Assembly: GCA_963746175.1 (NCBI GenBank)
Contig: CAVVAH010000001.1
Span: 62,001-126,000 of the forward strand
Direction of reading: 5' to 3'
Origin: CAVVAH01 sp963746175
GTDB taxonomy: Bacteria; Actinomycetota; Actinomycetes; JACCUZ01
Length of the DNA: 64,000 bases
Shown here: positions 14,872-23,204 of the stretch, piece after piece
Numbering within the stretch: position 1 is the first letter of the stretch
Layout of the letters: every line of letters begins with the position of its first letter
Program-made: the position numbers and the translations under genes
Notes under the pieces: model-generated
Seen by the model: only the letters and a program-made list of their open reading frames with translations
Told to the model about the DNA's origin: nothing
The model's database searches: none

Positions 14872-16047
14872 TCAGGCAGAACCGTGCTCGGCCCCGGCGG
14901 CGCCTGGCGACGGCGGATGAGCGACCGGCCGGTACGGCGTGGACTCGGCCCAGAGGGGTTCGACGTGCGCGGTCAGCACGTCGTCGTAGAGGTCGTCGTC
15001 GAACGTCTTCACCAGGATCTCGTCGTTGACGTAGTTGGCGTCGCGGTTGAGGTTGTGCGACCCGCTGATCACCACCTTGCGGGGTCGTCGCGAGACACCG
15101 TGCCGTGAGTGCAGCAGGCCGAGCTTGTCGTGGGTGTTCACGCGCCGCAGCTCGACACCACCGGCCAGCAGGCGGCCTGCGACCTCGACGCCGAGGAAGT
15201 CCGGGTCGTCGCCGGCCAGCACCCGGACCCGGCCGCCGGCCCGGGCGATCCGCACCAGCTCGTCGGCGACGGCGAGCCGTTCGTCGGTGAACCGGGCGTG
15301 CACCAGCACCACCTGTGTCGCCGGGTCGACGACGACCGACGCGAGCCGGCCGACCCAGAGGTCCGACGACTGCTGGGGCGAGCAGAACACCTTCGTGCGC
15401 AACACCGGCGACGACAGCACCGCGCCGCGCCCGGTCGTGCAGTCGTAGAAGTCGTTGCCGGCGAAGTGCACGCCGTCCCACATGAGGTCCCAGAGCCCGG
15501 TGCGCAGACCGTCGTGCAGGACGCGGTCGCCGTAGACCGCGACGGCGTTGTTGGCCTTCTGCATCCCGGAGTGGTGGCTCACGTTGGCCGACGACCACCA
15601 CGTGACGTGCTCGCGCATCCCGCCGGAGGGGTCGCGGGTGGCGGAGAAGAGCACCAGCTTGGTGTGCAGGTCGGAGTTCCGCCCGGTCGACACGGCGCCG
15701 AAGTCCGGCCGGCGCCCGCGCACGGCAGCGTCGGGTGCACCCGACCAGCGGTGCCCGGCCCCGATGCCGTACGGCGCCTCGCGGGTCAACGCCGCCGCGA
15801 CCTCCGCGACGAGGTCGCGACCATCGTGCACCACCCGCACGTCGACACCACGAGCGACGGCGGCGACCAGCGCGTCGCGGAACTCCTCGACGGTCAGGCG
15901 GAACACCGTGGCGCGGATCTCCGCTCCGGGTGGCGTGTCGTCGACCATCCGCACCAGCCGGTCGACGACGGCGCGGTCCTCCGTCCCCGGGGCCGGGCGG
16001 CAGTAGATGGTCTCCACCGACAGGCCGTCCCGGCTCCAGAACGCCAC
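14872..16047 (-). CDS. Phospholipase D-like domain protein
   Basis: A 391-residue protein with two phospholipase-D half-domains. The first HxK motif is HTKLVLF (His at about 128) followed by WWSSANVS. The second is HDKLGLLHS (His at about 306) followed by SGSHNLNRDANYVNDE. Two HxK sites facing each other is the arrangement needed for phosphodiester transfer or hydrolysis. Family members include phosphatidyltransferases, phospholipases and nucleases, and sequence alone does not decide which. No signal peptide is visible with the chosen GTG at 16047, four bases after the stop of the WYL gene; an ATG at 16095 would overlap that gene by 44 bp. It is the third gene of an operon with two WYL regulators. 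Confidence 0.75.
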   Translation of the reverse strand: MAFWSRDGLSVETIYCRPAPGTEDRAVVDRLVRMVDDTPPGAEIRATVFRLTVEEFRDALVAAVARGVDVRVVHDGRDLVAEVAAALTREAPYGIGAGHRWSGAPDAAVRGRRPDFGAVSTGRNSDLHTKLVLFSATRDPSGGMREHVTWWSSANVSHHSGMQKANNAVAVYGDRVLHDGLRTGLWDLMWDGVHFAGNDFYDCTTGRGAVLSSPVLRTKVFCSPQQSSDLWVGRLASVVVDPATQVVLVHARFTDERLAVADELVRIARAGGRVRVLAGDDPDFLGVEVAGRLLAGGVELRRVNTHDKLGLLHSRHGVSRRPRKVVISGSHNLNRDANYVNDEILVKTFDDDLYDDVLTAHVEPLWAESTPYRPVAHPPSPGAAGAEHGSA

Positions 16048-16051
16048 GCGG

Positions 16052-17059
16052 TCAGCCGGCGTGGTGCTCGAGCAGCTGCCGAGCAGTGCGGGCACCCGCG
16101 TCGGCCAGCGACGCCGGCGCGACCACGAACGCCTCCGGTCCGCAGCACAGCAGCAGCAGGCCGAGCCGGTCCGCGACGGGCGGCAGCAGGTCGGCGGTCA
16201 GGGCGACGTCGCCCTCGTCGTCGTCGGTGACCCGGGTCGACTCGGCGTACCGCTCGACCGCCCAGCGGGACTCCTGCGGCACCACCAGCTGCACCGGCTC
16301 GGCGGTCCGGTTGCGGGCCAGCAGGTCGTCGAGGCCGGGCGGCGGCTCGAAGGTCTCGTCGGTGACCTGCAGGTCCACGATCCCGGACACCAGGTAGGTG
16401 CGGACCGGTGCGACGTCGTCCGGCGGCCCCGCGTCGACCTCCCAGCCGCGGCGGGTGCGCACCAGCCGGTAGGGCTCGATCATCCGGTCCCGCGTCCCGG
16501 GGTGCCACTGCCTGCTGTACGTGAGCCGCACCCGCCGGCGCTCCTCGGCCGCCCGGTGCAATGCCTGCGCGATGTCGGTCCCCGGGCGGTCCGGCCCGTC
16601 GGCGTCGACCGGCTCCAGCGCGGACTCGAACGCCGCGACCGCGGCGCGCAGCACGTCGTTGGCCGGCTCGAGCGCGAGCAGGTCGACCGCCGCCGCGTGC
16701 AGCGCGGCCAGCTGCGTCCCGGTCAGGTGGTCGACCCCGAGCTCACGCTCCGGGTCGGCGCCGAGGACGCGGACCCACTGCGCGCCGACCGGCACCTCGT
16801 CGTCCAGGTCACCCGTTCCCTCGGCATCGGCCTCGCGGCCGCCCGGCGCGAAGAACTCCACCACCGGCAGCCCGAAGCTGCCCAGCTCGACGAGGTCGGC
16901 CAGGTAGTACGCCATGAAGACCTCGCGCAGCTCGGCCGGGGCGAGGCCGAGATCCTCGGCCAGGTCGGTCAGCGGCAGCCCCTGCGGGTGCAGCTCGAGG
17001 ATGCTCAGCGCCTTGGGGAGCGCGGCGAGGCGGGTGGCGTAGACAGCGACCCGGCTCAC
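16052..17059 (-). CDS. WYL-domain regulator, PafC-like
   Basis: A 335-residue transcription regulator with an N-terminal winged-helix region (LTDLAEDLGLAPAELREVF about 29-48) and a WYL domain around 185-285, seen as RRVRLTYSRQWHPGTRDRMIEPYRLVRTRRGWEVDA. WYL domains sense ligands, often nucleic acid, and PafB/PafC of actinobacteria switch on DNA-damage genes. Its N-terminal part differs from canonical PafC, so I call it PafC-like rather than PafC, and no proteasome or tat genes are next to it. Its start overlaps the stop of the upstream WYL gene by four bases (ATGA), pointing to a heteromeric pair made together. The PLD-fold gene follows after four bases. Confidence 0.75.
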   Translation of the reverse strand: MSRVAVYATRLAALPKALSILELHPQGLPLTDLAEDLGLAPAELREVFMAYYLADLVELGSFGLPVVEFFAPGGREADAEGTGDLDDEVPVGAQWVRVLGADPERELGVDHLTGTQLAALHAAAVDLLALEPANDVLRAAVAAFESALEPVDADGPDRPGTDIAQALHRAAEERRRVRLTYSRQWHPGTRDRMIEPYRLVRTRRGWEVDAGPPDDVAPVRTYLVSGIVDLQVTDETFEPPPGLDDLLARNRTAEPVQLVVPQESRWAVERYAESTRVTDDDEGDVALTADLLPPVADRLGLLLLCCGPEAFVVAPASLADAGARTARQLLEHHAG

Positions 17060-17961
17060 GTCACCGGCTCCAGGAACGTCCGCAGCTCGGCGAGCATGTC
17101 GGCGCGGACGTCGTCGGGGCCGAGCAGCCGGACCCGGGTGCCCAGCTCGTAGAGGCGGTACCGGAGGACGCGCCGGTTCGTCACGACGTACGTCAGGTGG
17201 ACGGTGTCGTCCTGCTCCAGGGCCGTGACCGGTGCGCCGAGCAGGTTCTCGGCCAGCACCCGGTGCTCCGTGGGCACCTCGAGCAGCACCTCGGTGGGCG
17301 GGTCCACCTCCCAGCTCAGCGGGTCGAGGGAGCGGCGGACCGGCTCGCCGGGCGCTGCCGGCGCGGAGCCGGGGGAGTCCAGCTCGACGTCGCTCATCCG
17401 CGACACCACGAACTCCTTGTCGATGTCGCCGCCCTGCTCCCGGCCGGTGAGGTACCAGCCGGACGGCCCGCTGTGCACCCGGACCGGGTCGACGGTGCGG
17501 GCGCCGCCCTTGTAGGTGAACCGCAGCCGGCAGCGTCGGGCGACGGCTCGCTGCACGAGGTCGAGGTCGGGCGCGGCGCCGGCGCTCACCGGGCCACCGG
17601 AGCCGGCGTCGCCGAGGTGCGCCTCCATGCCCTCCAGGCCGGCGGCCAGCGCCGCCCGCAGCAGCTCGCCGCGCTGCTCCGGCGTGAGGTGCACCGCGAG
17701 CCGGTTGTCACGGGCCCGCATGAGGTAGACGCCGTCGGCACCCGGTTCCGCGACGTTGCGCACGTCGTAGCCGAGCGCGTTGAGGTGCTCCAGGTCCCGG
17801 CTCAGCATCTTGCGGCGTGCGTCGTCACCGGCCGACTCGTCCGGCGCCACGGCCCGGAGCAGGACGTCGACAGGGGCGCCGTCACGGTGCCCCGTGAGGA
17901 CCCCGATGAGCCGCACCAGCCGCTCCATCGGGGCCTGCTGGTCCCGCCCCGCGCGCGCCAT
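17056..17961 (-). CDS. WYL-domain regulator, PafB-like
   Basis: A 301-residue regulator. The N-terminal part MERLVRLIGVLTGHR...RRKMLSRDLEHLNALGYDV is the winged helix of the PafB type. The WYL core is at about 135-200 (RCRLRFTYKGGARTVDPVRVHSGPSGWYLTG), and the C-terminal WCX-like segment ends LRTFLEPVT. It heads the operon WYL-WYL-PLD. In the canonical PafBC system the two proteins act together after DNA damage; by analogy this pair may control the PLD gene and distant targets. The gene diverges from the glutathione peroxidase gene, leaving 119 bp for both promoters. I see no clear operator. Confidence 0.77.
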   Translation of the reverse strand: MARAGRDQQAPMERLVRLIGVLTGHRDGAPVDVLLRAVAPDESAGDDARRKMLSRDLEHLNALGYDVRNVAEPGADGVYLMRARDNRLAVHLTPEQRGELLRAALAAGLEGMEAHLGDAGSGGPVSAGAAPDLDLVQRAVARRCRLRFTYKGGARTVDPVRVHSGPSGWYLTGREQGGDIDKEFVVSRMSDVELDSPGSAPAAPGEPVRRSLDPLSWEVDPPTEVLLEVPTEHRVLAENLLGAPVTALEQDDTVHLTYVVTNRRVLRYRLYELGTRVRLLGPDDVRADMLAELRTFLEPVT

Positions 17962-18080
17962 CTAGCCCTGGCCCCTGTCACCGGTACGCATCGGGCCGAC
18001 CCTATCCGCGCCGCCGCGCGGCTCCGGACCGACCCGCGTGCCGGGAATGTCCGACCTGCCCGCCTGACTTGCACCTGGAC

Positions 18081-18584
18081 ATGACCGATGTAGACCTCAC
18101 CTCCGACTCCCTCGTGCTGACCCGGCTGGACGGCACCGACGCCCGCCTCGGGGACTTCGCCGGCCAGGCGGTCCTCGTCGTGAACGTCGCCTCGAAGTGC
18201 GGCTTCACCCGGCAGTACGCCGGGCTCGAGGCGCTGTACGAGCGGTACCGAGACCGCGGCCTCGCGATCCTCGGCTTCCCCTGCAACCAGTTCGGCGCCC
18301 AGGAGCCGGGCAGCGCGGAGGAGATCTCCGAGTTCTGCTCCCTGACGTTCGGCGTGACGTTCCCGATGTTCGACAAGGTCGACGTCAACGGCCCGGACCG
18401 GCACCCGCTCTTCGCGCGGCTGACGGAGACCGCCGACCGGAAGGGCGAGGCCGGCGAGGTGCGGTGGAACTTCGAGAAGTTCCTCGTCGCTCCGGACGGC
18501 CAGGTGGTCGGCCGGTTCCGCACCAAGGTCGAGCCCGACGACCCGGCGCTGGTCGAGGCGATCGAGGCCGTCCTACCGCGCTGA
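18081..18584 (+). CDS. Glutathione peroxidase family (thiol peroxidase)
   Basis: A 167-residue peroxidase that reduces hydrogen peroxide and lipid peroxides. The peroxidatic residue is Cys40 in NVASKCGFT, a cysteine rather than selenocysteine. The FPCNQFG motif (67-73) supplies Gln70, and WNFEKFLV (129-136) supplies the catalytic Trp. Bacterial enzymes of this type normally take electrons from thioredoxin, and actinobacteria generally lack glutathione, so the name is a family label. ATG 18081 is used; a TTG at 18069 would add four residues. It diverges from the WYL operon and is followed by a large inverted repeat. Confidence 0.9.
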   Translation: MTDVDLTSDSLVLTRLDGTDARLGDFAGQAVLVVNVASKCGFTRQYAGLEALYERYRDRGLAILGFPCNQFGAQEPGSAEEISEFCSLTFGVTFPMFDKVDVNGPDRHPLFARLTETADRKGEAGEVRWNFEKFLVAPDGQVVGRFRTKVEPDDPALVEAIEAVLPR

Positions 18585-18598
18585 CCCGCTGACGATCG

Positions 18599-18687
18599 CC
18601 ACCCCTCCTCCGCGAGCGCTGCGAGGTGCCGGGGACACGCCGCGTAGCAACCTGCGTGTCTGCCGCGCTCGCGGCGGTCGGGGGTGG
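18599..18687. repeat. Two-tier inverted repeat between peroxidase and site-2 protease genes
   Basis: Outer arms CCACCCC (18599-18605) and GGGGTGG (18681-18687) enclose CGCGAGCGC (18611-18619) with GCGCTCGCG (18665-18673), and then GACACGC (18634-18640) with GCGTGTC (18654-18660). It may end peroxidase transcription. The GACACGC/GCGTGTC inner stem resembles that of repeat family 2, although the outer arms differ. Confidence 0.6.
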
Positions 18688-18696
18688 GCCCTCGCC

Positions 18697-18702
18697 TAGG
18701 CT
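18697..18702 (+). promoter_or_regulatory. -10 box of a probably leaderless promoter (site-2 protease)
   Basis: TAGGCT is followed by 6 nt and the ATG at 18709, with no room for a ribosome-binding site. Confidence 0.5.
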
Positions 18703-18708
18703 CGGGTC

Positions 18709-20019
18709 ATGACGATGCCGATGGTCGAGGGCGGCCGGCCGATCCTCTCGGTCCGCCTCTTCGGCTTCCCGGTCACCGTCGACATCTCCTTCGTCGTGAT
18801 CGTCGCGATCCTCGGCTGGGTGCCGGGCCGCACCACCTTCACGTCCTTCGTGGTCTGGCTGGTGATGGTGCCGCTCGCCGTGCTGGTCCACGAGCTCGGG
18901 CACGCGTTCGTCGCGCGCACCACGGGGGCCGAGCCGGTCATCACTCTTGCCGGGCTGGGTGGCCTGACCTCGTACGTCCCGCCGGCACCGGTGAGCCGGG
19001 CCCGGTCGATCGCCATCTCCGTGGCCGGTCCCGCGGTCGGCATCGTCGTCGGTGTGGGCCTGCTGGCCTACGACCGGGGCGTCGGTGTCGGCGACGGCCT
19101 GGCCCAGGACGTCGTGGACACCGCGGTCTGGACGACGCTCGGCTGGAGCATCCTCAACCTGCTGCCGATCCTGCCGCTGGACGGCGGGCAGACCCTGCGC
19201 GAGCTGCTCCCAGGCTCACCGGCCAAGCGCGCGGTGCGGGCCGCGATGGTGTCGATCGTCGTTGCCGTCCTCGCCGCCATCGCCGCCTTCAAGGTCGGGC
19301 TGGTGTTCGGTGCCCTGCTCGCGGCGTTCTTCGTCTTCAGCAACGTCATGACGGTGCGTTCGGCCCGCGACCTGGAGAAGGTGGACGTCAACCAGCGTCT
19401 TGTGAAGCTCCTGTGGGCCGGTCGCATCGACGACGCGCGCGACCTGCTCGCCGACCAGCCGGCCGACGCCGCGGTGCACCCCCTCGTGCGTGCCGTAGTC
19501 GGCGCGGCCGGGGACGACTCCTTCGGCAGCCGGCGTGAGCTCGAGAGCGCCGTCGGGCGCAACCCGGCCGACCCCACGGCGGCCAGCCTGCTGGCGCTGA
19601 GCCACCGGACCCGGGAGGACTGGCCGGCCGTGCGCGACCTGGTCGCGGCCGGTGCCGCCGTGGACCCCGGGACGGTGCTGGCGGCGCAGACCGTGGCGTT
19701 CCGGTCCGGGGCGAAGCAGGCCAGCGCCGGGATCGGGCAGGCGTGGCTGGACCACCTTCCCGCCGACGCGGTCCACGGTGACCTGCCCGGGCTGATCGCC
19801 TACAACACGGCCTGCGGCTGGGCCGGGGCCGGCGACCTCGACCGCGGTCTCGCGGCGTTCCGGCTAGCGGCCGAGCTCGGCTTCGCCGACCTCACGACCG
19901 TCGACAGCGACGACGACGTCGCCCCCCTGCGACCGATGCCCGGGTACGACGAGGCCCGCCAGCAGATCCGCCGGCGGGCTCTCGCCGCATCCGAGCCGGG
20001 GGAGTCCCCGGCGCACTAG
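18709..20019 (+). CDS. Site-2 protease family protein with C-terminal TPR-like region
   Basis: A 436-residue intramembrane metalloprotease of the M50 family. Zinc-binding HELGH is at 61-65 within a hydrophobic helix, and the second conserved motif NLLPILPLDGGQ is at 150-161, so the active site looks complete. About five membrane helices fill residues 25-225. The last 200 residues are soluble, alanine-rich and arranged like TPR helices (YNTACGWAGAGDLDRGLAAFRLAAELGF is a clear TPR-type pair). Such proteases release membrane-bound regulators or anti-sigma factors; the substrate is unknown here. The tail may recruit it. It converges with the MMPL gene, 8 bp between stops. Confidence 0.85.
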   Translation: MTMPMVEGGRPILSVRLFGFPVTVDISFVVIVAILGWVPGRTTFTSFVVWLVMVPLAVLVHELGHAFVARTTGAEPVITLAGLGGLTSYVPPAPVSRARSIAISVAGPAVGIVVGVGLLAYDRGVGVGDGLAQDVVDTAVWTTLGWSILNLLPILPLDGGQTLRELLPGSPAKRAVRAAMVSIVVAVLAAIAAFKVGLVFGALLAAFFVFSNVMTVRSARDLEKVDVNQRLVKLLWAGRIDDARDLLADQPADAAVHPLVRAVVGAAGDDSFGSRRELESAVGRNPADPTAASLLALSHRTREDWPAVRDLVAAGAAVDPGTVLAAQTVAFRSGAKQASAGIGQAWLDHLPADAVHGDLPGLIAYNTACGWAGAGDLDRGLAAFRLAAELGFADLTTVDSDDDVAPLRPMPGYDEARQQIRRRALAASEPGESPAH

Positions 20020-20027
20020 CGGCGGCG

Positions 20028-22322
20028 CTAGCCGGCGGCCACCGTCTCGCGCTCGGCCACCTGCCGCCCGGGCAGGTGCACCTCGGGCCGGCCCTCGATG
20101 TGCAGCTGGGGGAGGAGCCGGTCGAGGCTGCGCGGCAGCCACCAGTTCGCGTTGCCGAGCAGGTGCATCACCGACGGCACGAGCAGCATCCGCACCACGG
20201 TCGCGTCGATGAAGATGGCCGAGGCCATGCCGACACCGATCACCTTGAGGACGACGTCCGGGCTCGGGATGAAGGCCGCGAACACGGCCACCATGATCGC
20301 GGCCGCTGCGGTGATGACCCGACCGGTCCCGGCCAGACCCTCGAGGATCGCGCGGTGGTTCTCGCCGGTGCGCAGCCAGGCCTCGCGCATCCGGCTGACG
20401 AGGAACACCTCGTAGTCCATCGACAGGCCGAACAGCACCGCGAACATGAGCACCGGGACGAACGCCGGCAGCGGTGTCTCGGTGTCGATGCCGACCAGCC
20501 GGCCCGCCCAGCCGCCCTGCAGGACGAGAGCGACCACGCCGTACGCCGCGGCCACCGACAGCAGGTTCATGACGGCCGCCTTGAGTGCCACCGCGACCGA
20601 GCGGAAGGACACCAGCAGGAGCAGCATCGAGAGCAGCACCACGCCGCCGATGAGCAGCGGGATCCGCTTGGCGATGTTGGCGGTGGAGTCGATCGACGTC
20701 GCGGTCACGCCGCCCACGTGGACGTCGAGCCCGGTGCCCGCGGTGACGGAGGGGAGCACCGTGTCACGCAGCCGGTGCACCAGGTCCTCCGTGCGCGCCG
20801 ACTGCGGCCCGGTGGTCGGCACCACGGTGAACACCGCTGTCGTCCCGTCCGGGCTGACGGTGGCGGGCGTCACGGCGGCGACCCCGGAGGTCGACGACAG
20901 CGCGCCCTGCACCTGCTGCAAGGCCTGCTCACCGCCGCCGGCCGGCAGGTCCGCGACCATGAGCAGCGGGCCGTTCGAGCCGGGGCCGAACGCCGCCGCC
21001 TGGGTGTCGTACGCCGTGCGGGTCGACGTGGCCTCGCGGTTGTTGCCGGCGTCCGGGAAGCCGAAGCGGACGCCGAGGAACGGCGCCGCGAGGGCGAGCA
21101 GGATCACCACGCCGGCCGCCGCTGCGACGATGCGGTGCCGCTCGACCAGCCGGCTCCAGCCCAGCCAGGCGCGCGACGGCTCGACGTGCCCGCCGACCGC
21201 GACCGACACCTCGTGGCCGCGGCCGAGGGGCAGCCGGAGCCGGTCGACGTGCCGGCCGAGGTAGCCGAGCAGCGCGGGGAACAGCGTCATGCTGGCGAGC
21301 AGCACGACGACGACTCCGAGGATGGTGACGAGGGCGGCGCCGCGCATGAAGGACAGCCCCATGGCGAACAGCCCGAGCATGCTCACGACGACGGTGCTCC
21401 CGGCGACCAGCACGGCGCGGCCCGCCGTGTCGAGCGTCGCGACCGTGGCCGCCCGCTCGTCGAGGCCGACGGCTCGCCACTCGCGGAACCGGGTGACCAT
21501 GAGCAGGGCGTAGTCGATGCCGATGCCGATCCCCATCATGGTGGCGAGCGAGGTCGACCAGTCCGGCGCGTCCACGAACGAGATGAGCACGGTGGTGAGG
21601 GTGGCGCTGACGGCGAGACCTGCCACCGCGACGATGATCGGCAGCCCGGCCGCGACGACCGATCCGAAGGTCACCAGCAGGATGAGAGCCGCCGCCGCCA
21701 GGCCGATGCCCTCGGAGCCGATGTCCCCCTGCTCGGCCTGCTGGATGCTCTGGCCGCCGAGCGAGACGTGCAGCCCGCCGGTGGAGGCGGAGTCGGCGAC
21801 GTCGAGCATGCGCCGGCTGTCCTCGACGGGCATGTCCGGCGGGTTCACGACGTCGAGGCGGGCGCGGGCGACCAGGGTGCGACCGTCCTCGGCGATGCTG
21901 CCGGGCGCCGCGTAGGGGTCGTCGACGGACTCGACGTGCGGCACCGCGCCGAGCTTCGCGAGGAGTGCGGTGACGTCTGCCTTGACAGCCGCGTCGGTGA
22001 CCGGCCGGTCGGACGTGACGACCACGTCGACGGTGTCACCGGACTGCGCGGGGAACTCGTCCTCGAGCAGCTGCTGGGCGGCTCTGGAGTCGGAGCCGGG
22101 CGCCGAGTAGTCGGCCTTGAACTCGCCGCCGAACGCACCGGCCAGGACGACCGCCAGCCCGAGCGCGGCCACCCAGGCGACGACGGTGACCAGCCGGTGC
22201 CGGTAGGTCAGGTCGGCCAGCCGGCCCAGCGGGCCAGGGCCCGGCCGGCCGGGGAGGGCGGGCGAGCCGCTCGGTGCGGTCCCGGGCGAGCGCGGGGCGG
22301 GCAGGGTCGGCGGGTGCGTCAT
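20028..22322 (-). CDS. MMPL family RND transporter
   Basis: A 764-residue membrane protein with the two-fold RND/MMPL layout: a helix at about 45-65, a large extracellular loop, five helices, then the same again. The two paired signature segments MGIGIGIDYALLMVTRFREW and FGLSMDYEVFLVSRMREAW carry the membrane aspartates that relay protons. Family members export lipids, siderophores or drugs. ATG 22322 was chosen because a longer start would run through the operator region. The gene is divergent from a TetR gene, with dyad CGTTACG-ctc-CATAACG in its leader, so repression by that regulator and induction by a substrate or lipid is likely. Confidence 0.87.
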   Translation of the reverse strand: MTHPPTLPAPRSPGTAPSGSPALPGRPGPGPLGRLADLTYRHRLVTVVAWVAALGLAVVLAGAFGGEFKADYSAPGSDSRAAQQLLEDEFPAQSGDTVDVVVTSDRPVTDAAVKADVTALLAKLGAVPHVESVDDPYAAPGSIAEDGRTLVARARLDVVNPPDMPVEDSRRMLDVADSASTGGLHVSLGGQSIQQAEQGDIGSEGIGLAAAALILLVTFGSVVAAGLPIIVAVAGLAVSATLTTVLISFVDAPDWSTSLATMMGIGIGIDYALLMVTRFREWRAVGLDERAATVATLDTAGRAVLVAGSTVVVSMLGLFAMGLSFMRGAALVTILGVVVVLLASMTLFPALLGYLGRHVDRLRLPLGRGHEVSVAVGGHVEPSRAWLGWSRLVERHRIVAAAAGVVILLALAAPFLGVRFGFPDAGNNREATSTRTAYDTQAAAFGPGSNGPLLMVADLPAGGGEQALQQVQGALSSTSGVAAVTPATVSPDGTTAVFTVVPTTGPQSARTEDLVHRLRDTVLPSVTAGTGLDVHVGGVTATSIDSTANIAKRIPLLIGGVVLLSMLLLLVSFRSVAVALKAAVMNLLSVAAAYGVVALVLQGGWAGRLVGIDTETPLPAFVPVLMFAVLFGLSMDYEVFLVSRMREAWLRTGENHRAILEGLAGTGRVITAAAAIMVAVFAAFIPSPDVVLKVIGVGMASAIFIDATVVRMLLVPSVMHLLGNANWWLPRSLDRLLPQLHIEGRPEVHLPGRQVAERETVAAG

Positions 22323-22348
22323 GGCAGGTCCTCGGACGGCGGGAGAAA

Positions 22349-22365
22349 CGTTACGCTCCATAACG
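22349..22365. promoter_or_regulatory. Probable TetR operator in the MMPL/TetR divergent promoter
   Basis: Inverted half-sites CGTTACG (22349-22355) and CATAACG (22359-22365) are separated by CTC. A further CATAACG half-site lies at 22414-22420. Between them a TTGTCA/TTGACA box (22384-22390) reads as a -35 element on both strands. Binding is inferred from layout. Confidence 0.55.
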
Positions 22366-22466
22366 AACACGATGCCCCGTCACTTGTCAAGCCTCTTCAC
22401 GTGTGTGATGCTGCATAACGTATTCGCCACGACGGCCCGTTGAGGGCCGTCCCCGAGGAGGTCCCC

Positions 22467-23192
22467 GTGGTCGCCGAGCCCGCCGTCCTGAGCCGGCGCG
22501 AGCGTGCCCGGGTCGCGACGATCGACGAGATCAAGGCGACCGCGCGGCAGCTCATGCGCGAGGCCGGGACCACGGACATCCGGTTCACCGACATCGCCCG
22601 GCAGATGGGCATGACCCCGCCGGCGCTCTACCGGTACTTCGACGACCGCGACGAGCTGCTCACCGCGCTCATCGTCGACGGCTACGGCTCGCTGGGTGCT
22701 GCGGTGGGTGACGCCCTCCGGCCGCTCGACCCGGACGACCTGGCCGGCCGCTGGGTGGCCGCCGCGGGCGCCTACCGCGACTGGGCGCGCAGCGAGCCGC
22801 AGCAGTTCGCGCTGATCCTCGGCATGCCGGTGCCGGGCTACTCCGCACCGGACGAGGGGCCGACGACCGAGGCGGCGAAGGCCGCGATGGCGCAGCTGTC
22901 CAGCCTGTTCGTCGCGGCCGCCACCAGCGGCCGGCTCGCCGCACCGCTGATCCGCGAGGTCTCCGGGGACATGGCCGCCTGCCAGCGCGCCAAGCACGAC
23001 GAGCTCGAGGGCGTGCTGCCGCCGGAGTCGTTCCAGGCGATGCTGCAGACCTGGGCGATGCTGCACGGCTTCGTGAGCCTGGAGGCCTACGGCCACTTCG
23101 ACTGGGTCGAGCCGGGCGCGCGCGACGCGCTGTTCCACAGCCACATCCGGCTCGCCGCCACCGCGGCCGGCCTCCCCGTGCCACCCGCCTGA
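22467..23192 (+). CDS. TetR/AcrR family transcriptional regulator
   Basis: A 241-residue repressor. The N-terminal helix-turn-helix spans about residues 14-60, with FTDIARQMGMTPPALYRYFDDRDELLTALI as the recognition region. The C-terminal domain carries WVAAAGAYRDWARSEPQQFALILG, like the TetR_C_13/WHG-type regulators of actinobacteria. GTG 22467 was chosen because GAGGAGG lies five bases upstream; an upstream TTG at 22440 has no such site. It is divergent from the MMPL exporter and the intergenic dyads suggest it represses both. It converges with the GH15 gene, 12 bp apart. Confidence 0.88.
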   Translation: MVAEPAVLSRRERARVATIDEIKATARQLMREAGTTDIRFTDIARQMGMTPPALYRYFDDRDELLTALIVDGYGSLGAAVGDALRPLDPDDLAGRWVAAAGAYRDWARSEPQQFALILGMPVPGYSAPDEGPTTEAAKAAMAQLSSLFVAAATSGRLAAPLIREVSGDMAACQRAKHDELEGVLPPESFQAMLQTWAMLHGFVSLEAYGHFDWVEPGARDALFHSHIRLAATAAGLPVPPA

Positions 23193-23204
23193 CGCGGGCC
23201 CGCC

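Noticed and set aside
16052..17961. Canonical pafBC of the Pup-proteasome locus
   Set aside because: No pafA, prc or tat genes are adjacent and the second protein's N-terminal region does not match canonical PafC. I keep the label as PafB/PafC-like only.
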